Source: Chloroflexi bacterium UBA4730 (GTDB taxonomy: Bacteria; Chloroflexota; Limnocylindria; P2-11E). Taken from it: 21,332 nucleotides of DNA. The notes under the pieces are model-generated. The model saw nothing but the letters and a program-made list of their open reading frames with translations. It was not told the origin of the DNA and searched no databases. The position numbers were made by a program, and so were the translations under genes. Every line of letters starts with the position of its first letter. Positions within the stretch are counted from its first letter, which is position 1. The DNA lies in contig DHJC01000031.1 in NCBI GenBank assembly GCA_002404155.1, forward strand, positions 1 through 21,332, given 5' to 3'. Positions 1-7,087 of this stretch are shown here, in pieces.

Positions 1-550
1 CCTTGAAGTCGCCCGCGCCACCCGTCGGGGTGCGCGGCGTCCGGTGCTTCCCGGTCGCTGCGTCCGTCGGTTTGAAGCTCTGCTGGCTGGCCCAGGCCTC
101 GATGAGCGTGCCGTCGACCGAGAAGTGCTCATCGGAGAGGAGGTCGGCCGCCCTGGCCTGGCGGAGCACCGCGGCGAAGAAGCGCTGGGCGACGTCGCCT
201 TTGAGCAGTCGCTCGCGGTTCTTGCTGAAGACCGTCGGGTCCCAGACCGGGTCGTCGGCGTTGAGGCCGACGAACCAGCGGAAGCGCATGTCCGCATCAA
301 GCTGCTCCATCAAGAGGCGCTCGCTGCGCACGGAGTAGAGGAGCTGGAGCACCAGGGCCCGGAGCAGCTGCTCGGGCGGGATCGAGGGCCGGCCGATCGG
401 GCTGTACATCCGGCGGAAGACCGGGTCGAGCTCGACCAGCGCTCTGTCGACCATCGTCCGGATCGACCGCAGCGGATGGTCCGGGGGCACCCGCTGCTCG
501 GGGGTCCGGTAGCTCCACATCGAGTCAATTCTCGGCTCGTCACCACGCAT
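1..550 (-). CDS. IS5-type transposase, N-terminal part (cut by window edge)
   Basis: This is the first 183 codons of a DDE transposase, read from ATG at 550 and running off the left edge without a stop. It begins with the helical DUF772-type N-terminal domain usual in IS5-like elements (residues about 10-105, including MWSYRTPEQR, GRPSIPPEQLLRAL, SERLLMEQL and RWFVGLN). It reaches the first catalytic aspartate in FSVDGT (Asp146). Family members are generally some 350 residues, so about half is outside the window. The two other catalytic acidic residues are not visible, so it cannot be said whether the enzyme is intact. An alternative internal start is Met11. The family call is firm; the exact IS name is not given because the left end is missing. 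Confidence 0.9.
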   Translation of the reverse strand, partial: MRGDEPRIDSMWSYRTPEQRVPPDHPLRSIRTMVDRALVELDPVFRRMYSPIGRPSIPPEQLLRALVLQLLYSVRSERLLMEQLDADMRFRWFVGLNADDPVWDPTVFSKNRERLLKGDVAQRFFAAVLRQARAADLLSDEHFSVDGTLIEAWASQQSFKPTDAATGKHRTPRTPTGGAGDFK

Positions 551-630
551 CTCGCGCCTCCTCATTGCCGAAGTGGCGCTCCCCCGATCGCCATGATACC
601 GAAAGAGGATGCAGGAGGCAAGCAACGTAG

Positions 631-650
631 GCGCCTTTTTCAGCAGCTCC
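631..650. repeat. Candidate right terminal inverted repeat of the IS element
   Basis: The stretch upstream of the transposase ends in a run that reads, from the outside inwards on the minus strand, GAGCTGCTGAAAAAGGCGCC. IS5-type ends often carry a similar GCTGAAAAA core, as I recall. It is followed at 651-654 by CTAG, which fits the YTAR target preference of part of the IS5 family and also supplies the stop codon of the neighbouring gene. The partner repeat lies outside the window, so the exact boundary is inferred. Confidence 0.4.
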
Positions 651-980
651 CTAGCGGCCGTCGATCGCCGACGGTTGGGCTCGATGCAGGCGGTCGATCG
701 CGACCGCGGCTGCGACGTAGATGGCGAACCGGCTGAGGTCGTTCCAGACGAGCGGCGCCTCGAGCGCTCGGTGCCATAGGAGGTCGACGCCGAACTGCAT
801 GACGAACGCAAGGCCCGCTGCCGTGACGCCCGGAAGCAAGCCGTCCACCGCCGCGAAGACGATTGGCACGAGGTAGATGAGCGTGAAGGAATAGTCGGAC
901 CCGGCGAGGACGCTGAAGATGCCGATAACCAAGATCAGGGTCAGGGCGGCAAAGAGCCGGTCAGGCCTGAGCACCGCCAC
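651..980 (-). pseudogene. Truncated membrane sensor protein (N-terminal membrane domain only)
   Basis: The frame runs from GTG at 980 (an in-frame TAA lies three codons upstream; a second GTG at 974 is possible) to TAG at 651-653, giving 109 residues. It has about four hydrophobic segments (around residues 10-27, 32-48, 52-70 and 84-97), then a short basic stretch ending HRAQ. This resembles the membrane input domain found at the start of many histidine kinases and diguanylate cyclases, where a cytoplasmic output domain follows directly. Here nothing follows: the stop falls in the CTAG next to the inferred IS end. The likely reading is that the IS cut the gene. A naturally small membrane protein is the alternative. 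The output domain type cannot be known from this window. Confidence 0.55.
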
Positions 981-1321
981 AGGTTACTCGCGCGACCTTC
1001 CTGTTACATCGGCGTGGTGGCATCTTCAATCGAGACGAGGATGCCCATCGTGGCCTTCTCGCGCTCGATCGTGCCGCGTATGGGTCGGTCCGCGACGAAA
1101 CCCACCACGAAACGACCGATTCGTGTACGGCGATAGCGGCTGGCGACGTGGAGTGCTGATCGCTTATCGGCCAAGATGCGGATTCACTGCAACGGCTGCG
1201 CAGGTCTTCGGCCCGCTTACGAGGGTCGGCTCGTGGACGGGTGGCTCATTACGTGCGGTACAAGAATCGCGCAGCGCACGGAAGCCTGAAGCGCCGGGCG
1301 CCAAAGGCTGCCGCGGGGCTT
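981..1321. other. Intergenic stretch, no feature recognised
   Basis: About 340 bases lie between the start of the truncated sensor and the end of the phosphoesterase gene. Open frames here look like shadow translations (Arg/Ser-rich, no family resemblance). I see no tRNA, repeat or clear terminator hairpin. Confidence 0.5.
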
Positions 1322-2755
1322 CTAGCGCGACGGCGGGCCTGGACTCGGGTGGGGGTTCAGGATGAGCGCCGGGCGCGGCGGCTGGGTGAAGTCGAAGTCC
1401 TTGGCGAGGTCCCCGAGCTGCGACGCATTCTCGCGAACATCGGGTCTTGAGTCCGGTCGTCCGTCGGTCTTGGGGTCCAGGCGTGCGCTGCCAAGGAACA
1501 CATCCTCGATGAACTTCGTGTACGCGTCGAAGCTGAGAGTCTGGTGGTCGATGTAGCCGCTGCGAGCGTAGGGACTGATGACGATTGCCGGCACCCGCAG
1601 GCCGTAGCCGTTCTCGTCAACCTTTGGCGGGGCCACGTGGTCGTAGAAGCCACCCCAGTCGTCCCAGGTCAGGAAGATGGCGGTCGAGCTCCAGTCAGGT
1701 CCTTGCATGATCGTGTTGATGATGTTGGTCGTGTATGCCTGACCGGCCGAGACCAGCGCGGTGGGGTGCTCGCTGTCGGCGTTGTTCGGCACGATCCACG
1801 ACACCGCTGGCAACGAGCCGGCCGTTGCGGCGGTCATGAACTTGTCGAGCGGCTGGATGTTCGCGAGCTGGTCATCGGCGTGGACGGTGGTGAAGCCCGG
1901 GAGCGGATTCCAGATCGAGGGGACGGTGGCCTTTTGGACCTTGGGGGCGCAGGTCATCGAGCCGTCCTCGCAGTCGGGCTGCGCGCCTTCATCCAGGTAG
2001 TAGCCCCAGCTGATGTTGTGGGCGTGCAGCAGGTAAGTGATGTCCGTCCAGGCGTAGCGCGGATTGGTCCCAGAGGCGGGATCGGGATTCTGCAGGGCGT
2101 CGGAACAGCTCAACGGGTTCGTCGGGGCGGTGCACTTCGCGGACCACTCCGAGACCATGAACAGGTGCTCGGGCAAGCTCCACGAGGCGTTCGGCTCGAA
2201 CATCCGGTCCTGGAGGGTGAAGCTCTGGGCATAGGCCCAGTAGTTCGGGATCTCGCGGGCGTCGTGGTAGCCCATCACGTCAAGCAGCGTGGCGGTCTGC
2301 TTCTGGCAGTTCGGGTCGTTCGGTCCGATGCAGGTGCCCGTGCGACCGCCCACCTGCTGAGCGATGAAGCCGTCCATCTTCCCGCCGTTGATGTCGGCTG
2401 CGGCGTTGGCCTCGCCGTGCGGTCCGCCTTCGTTCTTGTCGGCCGGGTCATGGAACGGTTTCACGCAGGTGGTGGTCTTTGGATCGTTCACGCAGACGCT
2501 TGGGACGCCGTTCTGCATCGGAATGCCATCGGCCCCGGGGAAGGTGCCGAAGTACGAATCGAACGAACGGTTCTCCTGCATGATCACGACGACGTGCTTG
2601 ATCTTCTGGAGACTATTCGCGCTGTCCGACACGGCCGCCGACGCGTGAGGACTCCCGAGACTCCCCGTCGCTGCGGGCGTCGATTGACCGCCGACGCAGG
2701 CCGTCACCAAGATCGTCAGCGTCACTAAGACCGCGGTAGGGTGCCTGTTGCTCAT
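1322..2755 (-). CDS. Secreted phosphoesterase lipoprotein (phospholipase C / acid phosphatase family)
   Basis: A 477-residue protein of the phosphoesterase family (PF04185), which hydrolyses phosphate esters such as phospholipids or phosphomonoesters outside the cell. ATG at 2755 is chosen because GGAAGG sits just upstream and because it gives a proper lipoprotein signal: basic start, hydrophobic run, then V-T-A-C with Cys20 as the lipidated residue. A frame 15 codons longer exists but would spoil the signal. The catalytic N-terminal block KIKHVVVIMQENRSFD (Glu61-Asn62) and the C-terminal FLTWDDWGGFYDHV block are both present, and the end (DGRPDSRP, DFDF) is normal for the family. The gene looks intact although its surroundings are decayed. 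The substrate cannot be told apart from sequence. Confidence 0.9.
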   Translation of the reverse strand: MSNRHPTAVLVTLTILVTACVGGQSTPAATGSLGSPHASAAVSDSANSLQKIKHVVVIMQENRSFDSYFGTFPGADGIPMQNGVPSVCVNDPKTTTCVKPFHDPADKNEGGPHGEANAAADINGGKMDGFIAQQVGGRTGTCIGPNDPNCQKQTATLLDVMGYHDAREIPNYWAYAQSFTLQDRMFEPNASWSLPEHLFMVSEWSAKCTAPTNPLSCSDALQNPDPASGTNPRYAWTDITYLLHAHNISWGYYLDEGAQPDCEDGSMTCAPKVQKATVPSIWNPLPGFTTVHADDQLANIQPLDKFMTAATAGSLPAVSWIVPNNADSEHPTALVSAGQAYTTNIINTIMQGPDWSSTAIFLTWDDWGGFYDHVAPPKVDENGYGLRVPAIVISPYARSGYIDHQTLSFDAYTKFIEDVFLGSARLDPKTDGRPDSRPDVRENASQLGDLAKDFDFTQPPRPALILNPHPSPGPPSR

Positions 2756-2899
2756 GGCCTGCCTTCCGCACCAGTCGCTCGCTAGTTCTGGTACACGCAT
2801 AACGCCACGAAGTGCCCGTCGGACACGCCCACCGCAACCTCTTACGGCATCTTTACAAGCGTGCCCCTCCGACGGCGTTCTGGGTTGATCCCGCCGCGA

Positions 2900-3175
2900 T
2901 CAGCCGGGTTGCCGATAACCCATGCGCCGGACTCCGGCACCGGGTTTCCGCGGCGCGGGCGACTGCCGAGTGAGCGGAGGCGTGCGGCCGATGAAGTCGA
3001 CGACCTCCGCCGGATCCTCGAACGACCGGACGAGGTCCGCGTAGCCGTCGCGGCGCGCGTACGCCAGCAAGACCTCGAAGCTCGAGGAGCCCTGCGGACC
3101 GAGCAGGACCATCGGACTGCGACGGTCGCCCACCCAGTAGCTGTCCTGCTCCGCGGCTCGGAAGACTTCCCGCAC
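2900..3175 (-). CDS. Small hypothetical protein, possibly a gene remnant
   Basis: The frame starts with GTG at 3175, just after an in-frame TGA, and encodes 91 residues. I do not recognise a family. Residues 1-65 (for example MVLLGPQGSSSFEVLLAYAR, then DLVRSFEDPAEVVDFIG) have balanced composition and strongly GC-rich third positions, which suggests real coding. The last 25 residues are Arg/Pro-rich and look like out-of-frame sequence. No convincing ribosome binding site precedes it. It may be the surviving middle of a longer gene. Confidence 0.4.
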   Translation of the reverse strand: MREVFRAAEQDSYWVGDRRSPMVLLGPQGSSSFEVLLAYARRDGYADLVRSFEDPAEVVDFIGRTPPLTRQSPAPRKPGAGVRRMGYRQPG

Positions 3176-3685
3176 GGTTCCGGGCGTTCGTAGTCATCCC
3201 GTGATGCGGGCTGCTGGTCGTCGCCGATCACGGTGGGATAGCGCTCATCGGCACTGCTGGCTGCGAGACCGACGCGAGCGCGTGGTCCCGCTTGATCATC
3301 CGGCTTCCGAGTGAACTACTCGCTCGAGCGGTCCACGGCTTGCATCCGTCATCGCGTCACGCCGTGGCGCGTGTGTGCTGCCACGCTTGCCATTCCTCGA
3401 TACCGGCGAGGGTGAATCGATGGCCAGAGGTCACTGCTGGTGGTTCGAGCCCAGTAGAGCCCACAGCGGTCCCCTCCTTCGAAGACCATGCGCGCCACCG
3501 CTCGAGGCTGACAAGCATGATGCCACGCGCACTCACGCGGCTCAGCTGGTCGAGCCAGGATGAGTCGCCCTGCAAGCCGCGGCCCAAGAACAGGTAGCAG
3601 CACTCGCCTACACATACGATGGCCGGACCGCACGACCACCCTGCCGTGCATCGAGCCGGATCAGACACGACGAGCGGAGGATGGC
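3176..3685. other. Intergenic stretch, nothing firm
   Basis: About 510 bases without a convincing gene. Composition is less GC-biased than the flanking operons, and open frames are short and atypical. A stretch near 3435-3457 resembles a tRNA T-arm but does not extend into a tRNA. The last bases carry GGAGG at 3676-3680, the ribosome binding site of the next reading frame. Confidence 0.5.
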
Positions 3686-3964
3686 ATGGCCGAAGTCCAC
3701 GAGATCGCCGATGGGATCTTCCGGATCTCGAGCTACAACGAGCAAGCGAGGCTCACCTTTAATCAGTTCCTCATCCGCGATGAGCGACCGCTGCTCTTCC
3801 ATACGGGTCAACGCGGCATCTTCCAGGACACCCTGGCGGCGGTCCGAGGCCTCATCGATCCGGCGGCCCTCCGCTACATCAGTTGGTCCCATTGGGAGGG
3901 CGACGAGGCGGGCGCGCGATGTCCTCGGGCGTGGCGACGGCAACGTGCGAGAGCCGCCGGATGA
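3686..3964 (+). pseudogene. 5' fragment of an ODP-type metallo-beta-lactamase fold gene
   Basis: ATG at 3686 follows GGAGG with five bases between. Residues 1-77 match the start of oxygen-binding diiron (ODP / flavodiiron-like) proteins of the metallo-beta-lactamase fold: a beta-rich N-terminus, LLFHTG, a run of the LAAVRGLIDPAALRYISWSH type, and the metal motif H-x-E-x-D as SHWEGDE (His69, Glu71, Asp73). At about 3916 the similarity stops abruptly and the frame continues as Arg-rich junk to TGA at 3964. The remaining two thirds of the domain, including the other metal ligands, are missing, so the product cannot be active. The break coincides with the end of a minus-strand coding fragment, which points to a rearrangement rather than a point mutation. 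Confidence 0.7.
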
Positions 3965-4208
3965 ACACTTCGGCCCCAAAGCGTGCGCGAATGGGCTCCG
4001 CTCCGCGGTAGGGGACGCGCGTCGGGTCGCGACGGACCTCGATCAGCCCGGCATCGATGGGCGGCCAGGGTACCGTGCGGTATTGCAGGTCGGGCGGCTG
4101 ACCGATGACAGCCGCGTTCAACACGTCCTCGAACTGGTCCTGCGTCAGCGCGCCATGGTACGCAGCGCGAGCGGGCGCGCGTTGGGCTCGCAGCGATCGT
4201 TCGGCTGC
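3879..4208 (-). pseudogene. Unidentified coding fragment, both ends missing
   Basis: The minus-strand frame is open from 4208 to a stop at 3879. Its middle (about 4190 down to 3916) looks coding: GC-rich third positions and ordinary composition, with stretches such as YHGALTQDQFEDVLNAA, QYRTVPWPPIDAGLIEVRRD and FIRRLSHVAVATPEDIAR. I do not recognise the family. There is no good start: only GTG at 4124 or TTG at 4121, both inside the coding-like part, and no ribosome site. After position 3916 the frame reads the antisense of the metallo-beta-lactamase fragment, so the 3' end is also lost. It lies just downstream of the kinase-like gene on the same strand. Confidence 0.45.
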
Positions 4209-4218
4209 TCACGACTCC

Positions 4219-4764
4219 CTATATACGCCCGTCCGGCACCGGCATGACGCCCTCGAGCCAGCGCTCGGCCTCGCCGGGCGTGCGGAACCGATGGACCACG
4301 AGATGGCGATGCGCGGGCTCAGCGAGTGCGCGCGGCCAGTTGCGCTTGCGCGTCCAGTAGGACCGGAAGACCCACACGTAGAGCGAGTCGGTCGACAGAT
4401 ACGCGTTGGCGAATCGCTCGCGGTTGCCGTTCCACAACTCTTCGCGGCTCCGGATGCGGCGGTTCGTTCGGTTGAAGAGCCGCCACAGAATGACGCGCAA
4501 CGGGTAGTCGAGCCACACGAGCGTGTCGGCGCGGCCCCACGTGAGATCGCGCACCACGGAGTAATTGCCGTCGAGCACCCACGCGTCGGCCGCGATCGCC
4601 GCGGTGACGCGCTCGCGGAAGATGGGCAGCGGCACTTCCGTCCAGTTCGGACCCCAGTGCAGCGCGTCGAGCTCGATGAGCGGGACGCTCATCCGCCGTG
4701 CCAGCGCGCGCGAGAACGTGGTCTTACCCGACGAGGTGCTCCCGCCGATCACGACACGCTGCAC
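4219..4764 (-). CDS. P-loop kinase-like ATPase (adenylate kinase / FlaR-like)
   Basis: A 181-residue P-loop NTPase. The Walker A motif GGSTSSGKTT lies near residues 7-16, followed by PLIELDALHW (about residue 30), the pattern of small adenylate kinase-like proteins often annotated as DNA topology modulation (FlaR-like). Next come WVLDGNY and a Walker B-like TLVWLDYP strand. An Arg-rich region (RLFNRTNRRIRSREELW) resembles the lid. GTG at 4764 is chosen because it begins just before the P-loop strand and lies 27 bases from the divergent sucC start. TATCGT at 4778-4773 sits 8 nt upstream, so the mRNA may be leaderless. The longer open frame upstream is antisense to sucC. The substrate is unknown; nucleotide or small-molecule phosphorylation is inferred. 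Confidence 0.85.
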   Translation of the reverse strand: MQRVVIGGSTSSGKTTFSRALARRMSVPLIELDALHWGPNWTEVPLPIFRERVTAAIAADAWVLDGNYSVVRDLTWGRADTLVWLDYPLRVILWRLFNRTNRRIRSREELWNGNRERFANAYLSTDSLYVWVFRSYWTRKRNWPRALAEPAHRHLVVHRFRTPGEAERWLEGVMPVPDGRI

Positions 4765-4772
4765 GGGCGGAA

Positions 4773-4782
4773 ACGATAGAGT
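4773..4782. promoter_or_regulatory. Back-to-back -10 elements for the kinase gene and sucC
   Basis: In the 27-base gap between two divergent starts, TAGAGT (4777-4782, plus) lies 9 nt before the sucC GTG, and TATCGT (4778-4773, minus) lies 8 nt before the kinase GTG. Neither gene has a Shine-Dalgarno sequence. This spacing would put each transcript start at or next to the start codon. No good -35 is visible for either, so confidence is limited. Confidence 0.4.
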
Positions 4783-4791
4783 CCGAAGCCC

Positions 4792-5922
4792 GTGAAGCTC
4801 CACGAATTCCAGGCGAAACAGGTCCTTGCGCGCGCCGGCATCTCCATTCCCGAAGGCCGCGTCGCGACCACACCGGCGGAGGCCGAGGCCGCGGCTACCG
4901 CGCTCGGACTTCCCGTCGTCGTGAAAGCCCAGGTCCATGTCGGCGGGCGCGGCAAGGCCGGCGGGGTGAAGCTCGCGAAGACCGCGGCCGAGGCGACGTC
5001 CGCGGCGCAGGCGATCCTCGGGATGGATATCAAAGGCTTCACGGTCCGTCGGGTGTACGTCGAGCGCGCGGCGAAGATCGCAAAGGAGCTCTATCTCGGC
5101 ATCACGATCGACCGCGACCGGCGGCGCGCGGTCGTGATGCTGTCGACGGTCGGCGGCATGGACATCGAGGACGTCGCGGCGACCCAGCCGGAGAAGATCG
5201 CTCGCGGCTGGCCGGACGCGCTCCTGGGCCTGCAGGGCTACGCGGCACGCGGCCTCTGCTTCACCGCCGGCGTGCCCGAGGCGCAGCGTGACGCCGTCGC
5301 GGCAATCGCCCGTCAGCTGTACGGGGTGTTCCGCGCGACCGACGCGATGACGATCGAGATCAACCCGCTGTTCATCCAGGAGGACGGCAGCGTCGTGGCC
5401 GGTGACGCGAAGCTCGAGGTCGATGACAACGCGCTGTATCGCCAGCCCGAGCTCGCGAAGCTGAAGGAGACGCAGCCTAACGAAGAGCAGGAGGAGCGCG
5501 CGAAGGCCCTCGGCTTCAGCTACGTCCAGCTCGACGGGGAGGTCGGGATCATCGGCAACGGTGCCGGCCTGGTGATGAGCACGCTCGACGCGGTGAAGAA
5601 CGCCGGTGGCCACGCCGCGAACTTCCTCGACGTCGGTGGCGGGGCCAAGGAATCCGTGGTGAAGGCCGCGCTCGAGATCGTGCTCGCCAACCCGAAGGTG
5701 AAGAGCGTGTTCATCAATATCTTCGGCGGCATCACACGGGGCGACGAGGTCGCCAAGGGCATCCTCGCGGTGCTGCACGACACGAAGCCGAAGGTGCCGC
5801 TGGTGATCCGCCTATCCGGCACCGAGGCCGAGGCCGGCCGCGCGCTGCTCGAAGGCGCGCGACTCGTCTCACGCGCGACGATGGACGAGGCGGCGACCGA
5901 AGCCGTGCGGCTCGCCAGGTGA
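4792..5922 (+). CDS. sucC: Succinyl-CoA synthetase, beta subunit
   Basis: Beta subunit (376 residues) of succinyl-CoA ligase, which interconverts succinyl-CoA and succinate with nucleotide triphosphate formation in the TCA cycle. It starts with the typical MKLHEFQAKQVLARAGI and carries the ATP-grasp region (VVVKAQVHVGGRGKAGGVK near residues 43-61) and the EINPLF metal-binding segment. The C-terminal ligase domain follows, with FLDVGGGA and the FINIFGGITRGDEVAKG signature. Length is slightly under the usual 385-400 but no domain is missing. The start is GTG, with no ribosome site upstream. It overlaps sucD by four bases (GTGA), so the two subunits are made together. Confidence 0.97.
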   Translation: MKLHEFQAKQVLARAGISIPEGRVATTPAEAEAAATALGLPVVVKAQVHVGGRGKAGGVKLAKTAAEATSAAQAILGMDIKGFTVRRVYVERAAKIAKELYLGITIDRDRRRAVVMLSTVGGMDIEDVAATQPEKIARGWPDALLGLQGYAARGLCFTAGVPEAQRDAVAAIARQLYGVFRATDAMTIEINPLFIQEDGSVVAGDAKLEVDDNALYRQPELAKLKETQPNEEQEERAKALGFSYVQLDGEVGIIGNGAGLVMSTLDAVKNAGGHAANFLDVGGGAKESVVKAALEIVLANPKVKSVFINIFGGITRGDEVAKGILAVLHDTKPKVPLVIRLSGTEAEAGRALLEGARLVSRATMDEAATEAVRLAR

Positions 5923-6791
5923 GCGTGCTCGTCGGTGCCCAGACGCGCCTGCTCGTTCAGGGACTCGGTCGCGAGGGTGCGTTCCACGCCGGACGGATGC
6001 TCGAGTACGGCACGAAGGTCGTCGGCGCAGCGAAACCGGGCAAGGGCGGCACGAAGCAGGACGGCATCCCGCTGTTCGATTCCGTCGCGCAGGCCGTCGA
6101 TGCGACCGGCGCGAACGCGTCGATCATCTTCGTTCCGGCCGCGGGCGCACCCGATGCGATCCTCGAGGCGCTCGACGCGCAGCTCGATCTCGTCGTCGCG
6201 ATCACCGAGGGCATCGCCGTGCACGAGATGCTCACCATCGCATCGGTCCTCGAGAAGTCCGCGAGCGTGCTCGTCGGACCGAACTGTCCGGGTCTCATCT
6301 CGCCCGGTACAGCGAAGGTCGGGATCATGCCCGCGGAGAACTTCTCGCCCGGTCCGGTCGGGTTCGTCTCGCGGAGCGGGACGCTCACCTATGAGATCGC
6401 GGATCTGCTCACGAAGGCCGGCCTGGGCCAAACGACGTGCATCGGCATCGGCGGCGATCCGATCATCGGCCTCCCCACCCCGGACGCGGTCCGCTACCTC
6501 AACGAGGATCCGGACACGGAGGTCATCGTCATCGTCGGCGAGATCGGCGGCAGCGCCGAGGAGCGCGCCGCCGAGTACATGCGCGCCTTCGCCAAGAAGC
6601 CCGCCGTGGCCTTCATCGCCGGCCGCTCGGCGCCGCCCGGGAAACGGATGGGCCACGCCGGCGCCATCGTGTCCGGGAACTCCGGAACGGCCGCGTCGAA
6701 GGTCAGCGCCTTCGAGGCCGCCGGCATCCCCGTCGCGACCGCGCCGAGCGAGATCCCCGGAATGGTGACGAGGGCCCTCGCCGGCCGCTAG
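5919..6791 (+). CDS. sucD: Succinyl-CoA synthetase, alpha subunit
   Basis: Alpha subunit (290 residues), which binds CoA and carries the phosphohistidine intermediate. The Rossmann CoA-binding domain starts at LLVQGLGREGAFHAG (residues 11-25) and continues to PGKGG. Cys123 and Pro124 lie in GPNCPG, the ligase signature has the catalytic Glu in GEIGG (Glu209), and the active histidine is in MGHAGAIVSG (His246). The CoA loop seems one residue shorter than the QGFTGSQGTFH form of E. coli. The start is GTG overlapping the sucC stop. The stop TAG (6789-6791) overlaps by four bases the end of the convergent selenoprotein gene, leaving no room for a conventional terminator between them. Confidence 0.97.
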   Translation: MSVLVGAQTRLLVQGLGREGAFHAGRMLEYGTKVVGAAKPGKGGTKQDGIPLFDSVAQAVDATGANASIIFVPAAGAPDAILEALDAQLDLVVAITEGIAVHEMLTIASVLEKSASVLVGPNCPGLISPGTAKVGIMPAENFSPGPVGFVSRSGTLTYEIADLLTKAGLGQTTCIGIGGDPIIGLPTPDAVRYLNEDPDTEVIVIVGEIGGSAEERAAEYMRAFAKKPAVAFIAGRSAPPGKRMGHAGAIVSGNSGTAASKVSAFEAAGIPVATAPSEIPGMVTRALAGR

Positions 6792-7078
6792 CCCTTCGGG
6801 TCGGCCGGCGCCTTCGCGATCGCCTCCGCGAGCACGTCCTTCGCCTTGCGCATCTCGTGCAGCGACGGATAGAAGTCCGCCGCGCCGGTCGCTTCCTTCC
6901 GGTCGTAGACCTTGTTGCCGTTCACGTAGATCTCGAGCCGGCCGCCGTGCACCGGGGTGAGCGTGATGTCCGTCTCGCGGACGTGCCCTTCGGCGAGCTC
7001 AGCCGCCAGACCGGCGGCCGTCCAGAAGTAGCCTCACGTGACGCAGTAGCGGATCTCGAGCGATGCCTTGCTGGCCAT
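6788..7078 (-). CDS. SelW/Rdx-like selenoprotein (UGA read as selenocysteine)
   Basis: Read from ATG at 7078, the frame meets TGA at 7036-7034 (codon 15) and then stays open to TAG at 6790-6788. With the TGA decoded it gives 96 residues. The TGA sits exactly where the Rdx family (SelW, SelT, SelH) has its redox motif: RYC-V-T-U-GYFW, i.e. C12-x-x-U15. What follows also fits: an amphipathic helix (AAGLAAELAEG), then a strand and GGRLEIYVNGNKVYDRKE, matching the family's G-x-FEV-x-V-NG block. The protein has a small thioredoxin-like fold and probably acts as a thiol/selenol oxidoreductase. A strong GGAGGA lies upstream, overlapping the stop of the PPOX gene nine bases away, so it is the last gene of the inositol operon. 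TGA is a normal stop elsewhere here (sucC, iolB, iolC, iolE). A plain nonsense mutation is the alternative, made unlikely by position and the SECIS-like hairpin. Confidence 0.85.
7000..7020 (-). promoter_or_regulatory. Bacterial SECIS-like hairpin
   Basis: On the coding (minus) strand, 21 bases after the UGA, an eight-pair stem (six GC pairs, GCCGCC/GGCGGC, plus a C-G and a G-U at the base) closes the five-base loop GGUCU at 7012-7008. In the E. coli fdhF SECIS the apical loop, as I recall it, is the same GGUCU and lies about 18 bases after its UGA; the G-U of that loop contacts the SelB elongation factor. The hairpin lies inside the reading frame, as expected for a bacterial SECIS. I cannot see a bulged U equivalent to the one in the E. 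coli stem. Confidence 0.75.
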
Positions 7079-7087
7079 GGTGTCCTC

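Noticed and set aside
3435..3457. tRNA T-arm-like sequence (GGTTCGAGCCC)
   Set aside because: The stem has a mismatch next to the loop, and I find no matching acceptor strand, D-arm or normal anticodon loop within 100 bases upstream.
4765..5778. Long minus-strand frame extending the kinase gene upstream across sucC
   Set aside because: Only the part after the P-loop start resembles a protein family; the rest is His/Asp/Arg-rich antisense of sucC.
7034..7036. TGA in the SelW-like gene as a plain nonsense mutation or sequencing error
   Set aside because: It replaces exactly the redox residue, the rest of the frame is intact, and a SECIS-like hairpin follows at the right distance. TGA is a normal stop in neighbouring genes, so an altered genetic code is not the explanation.
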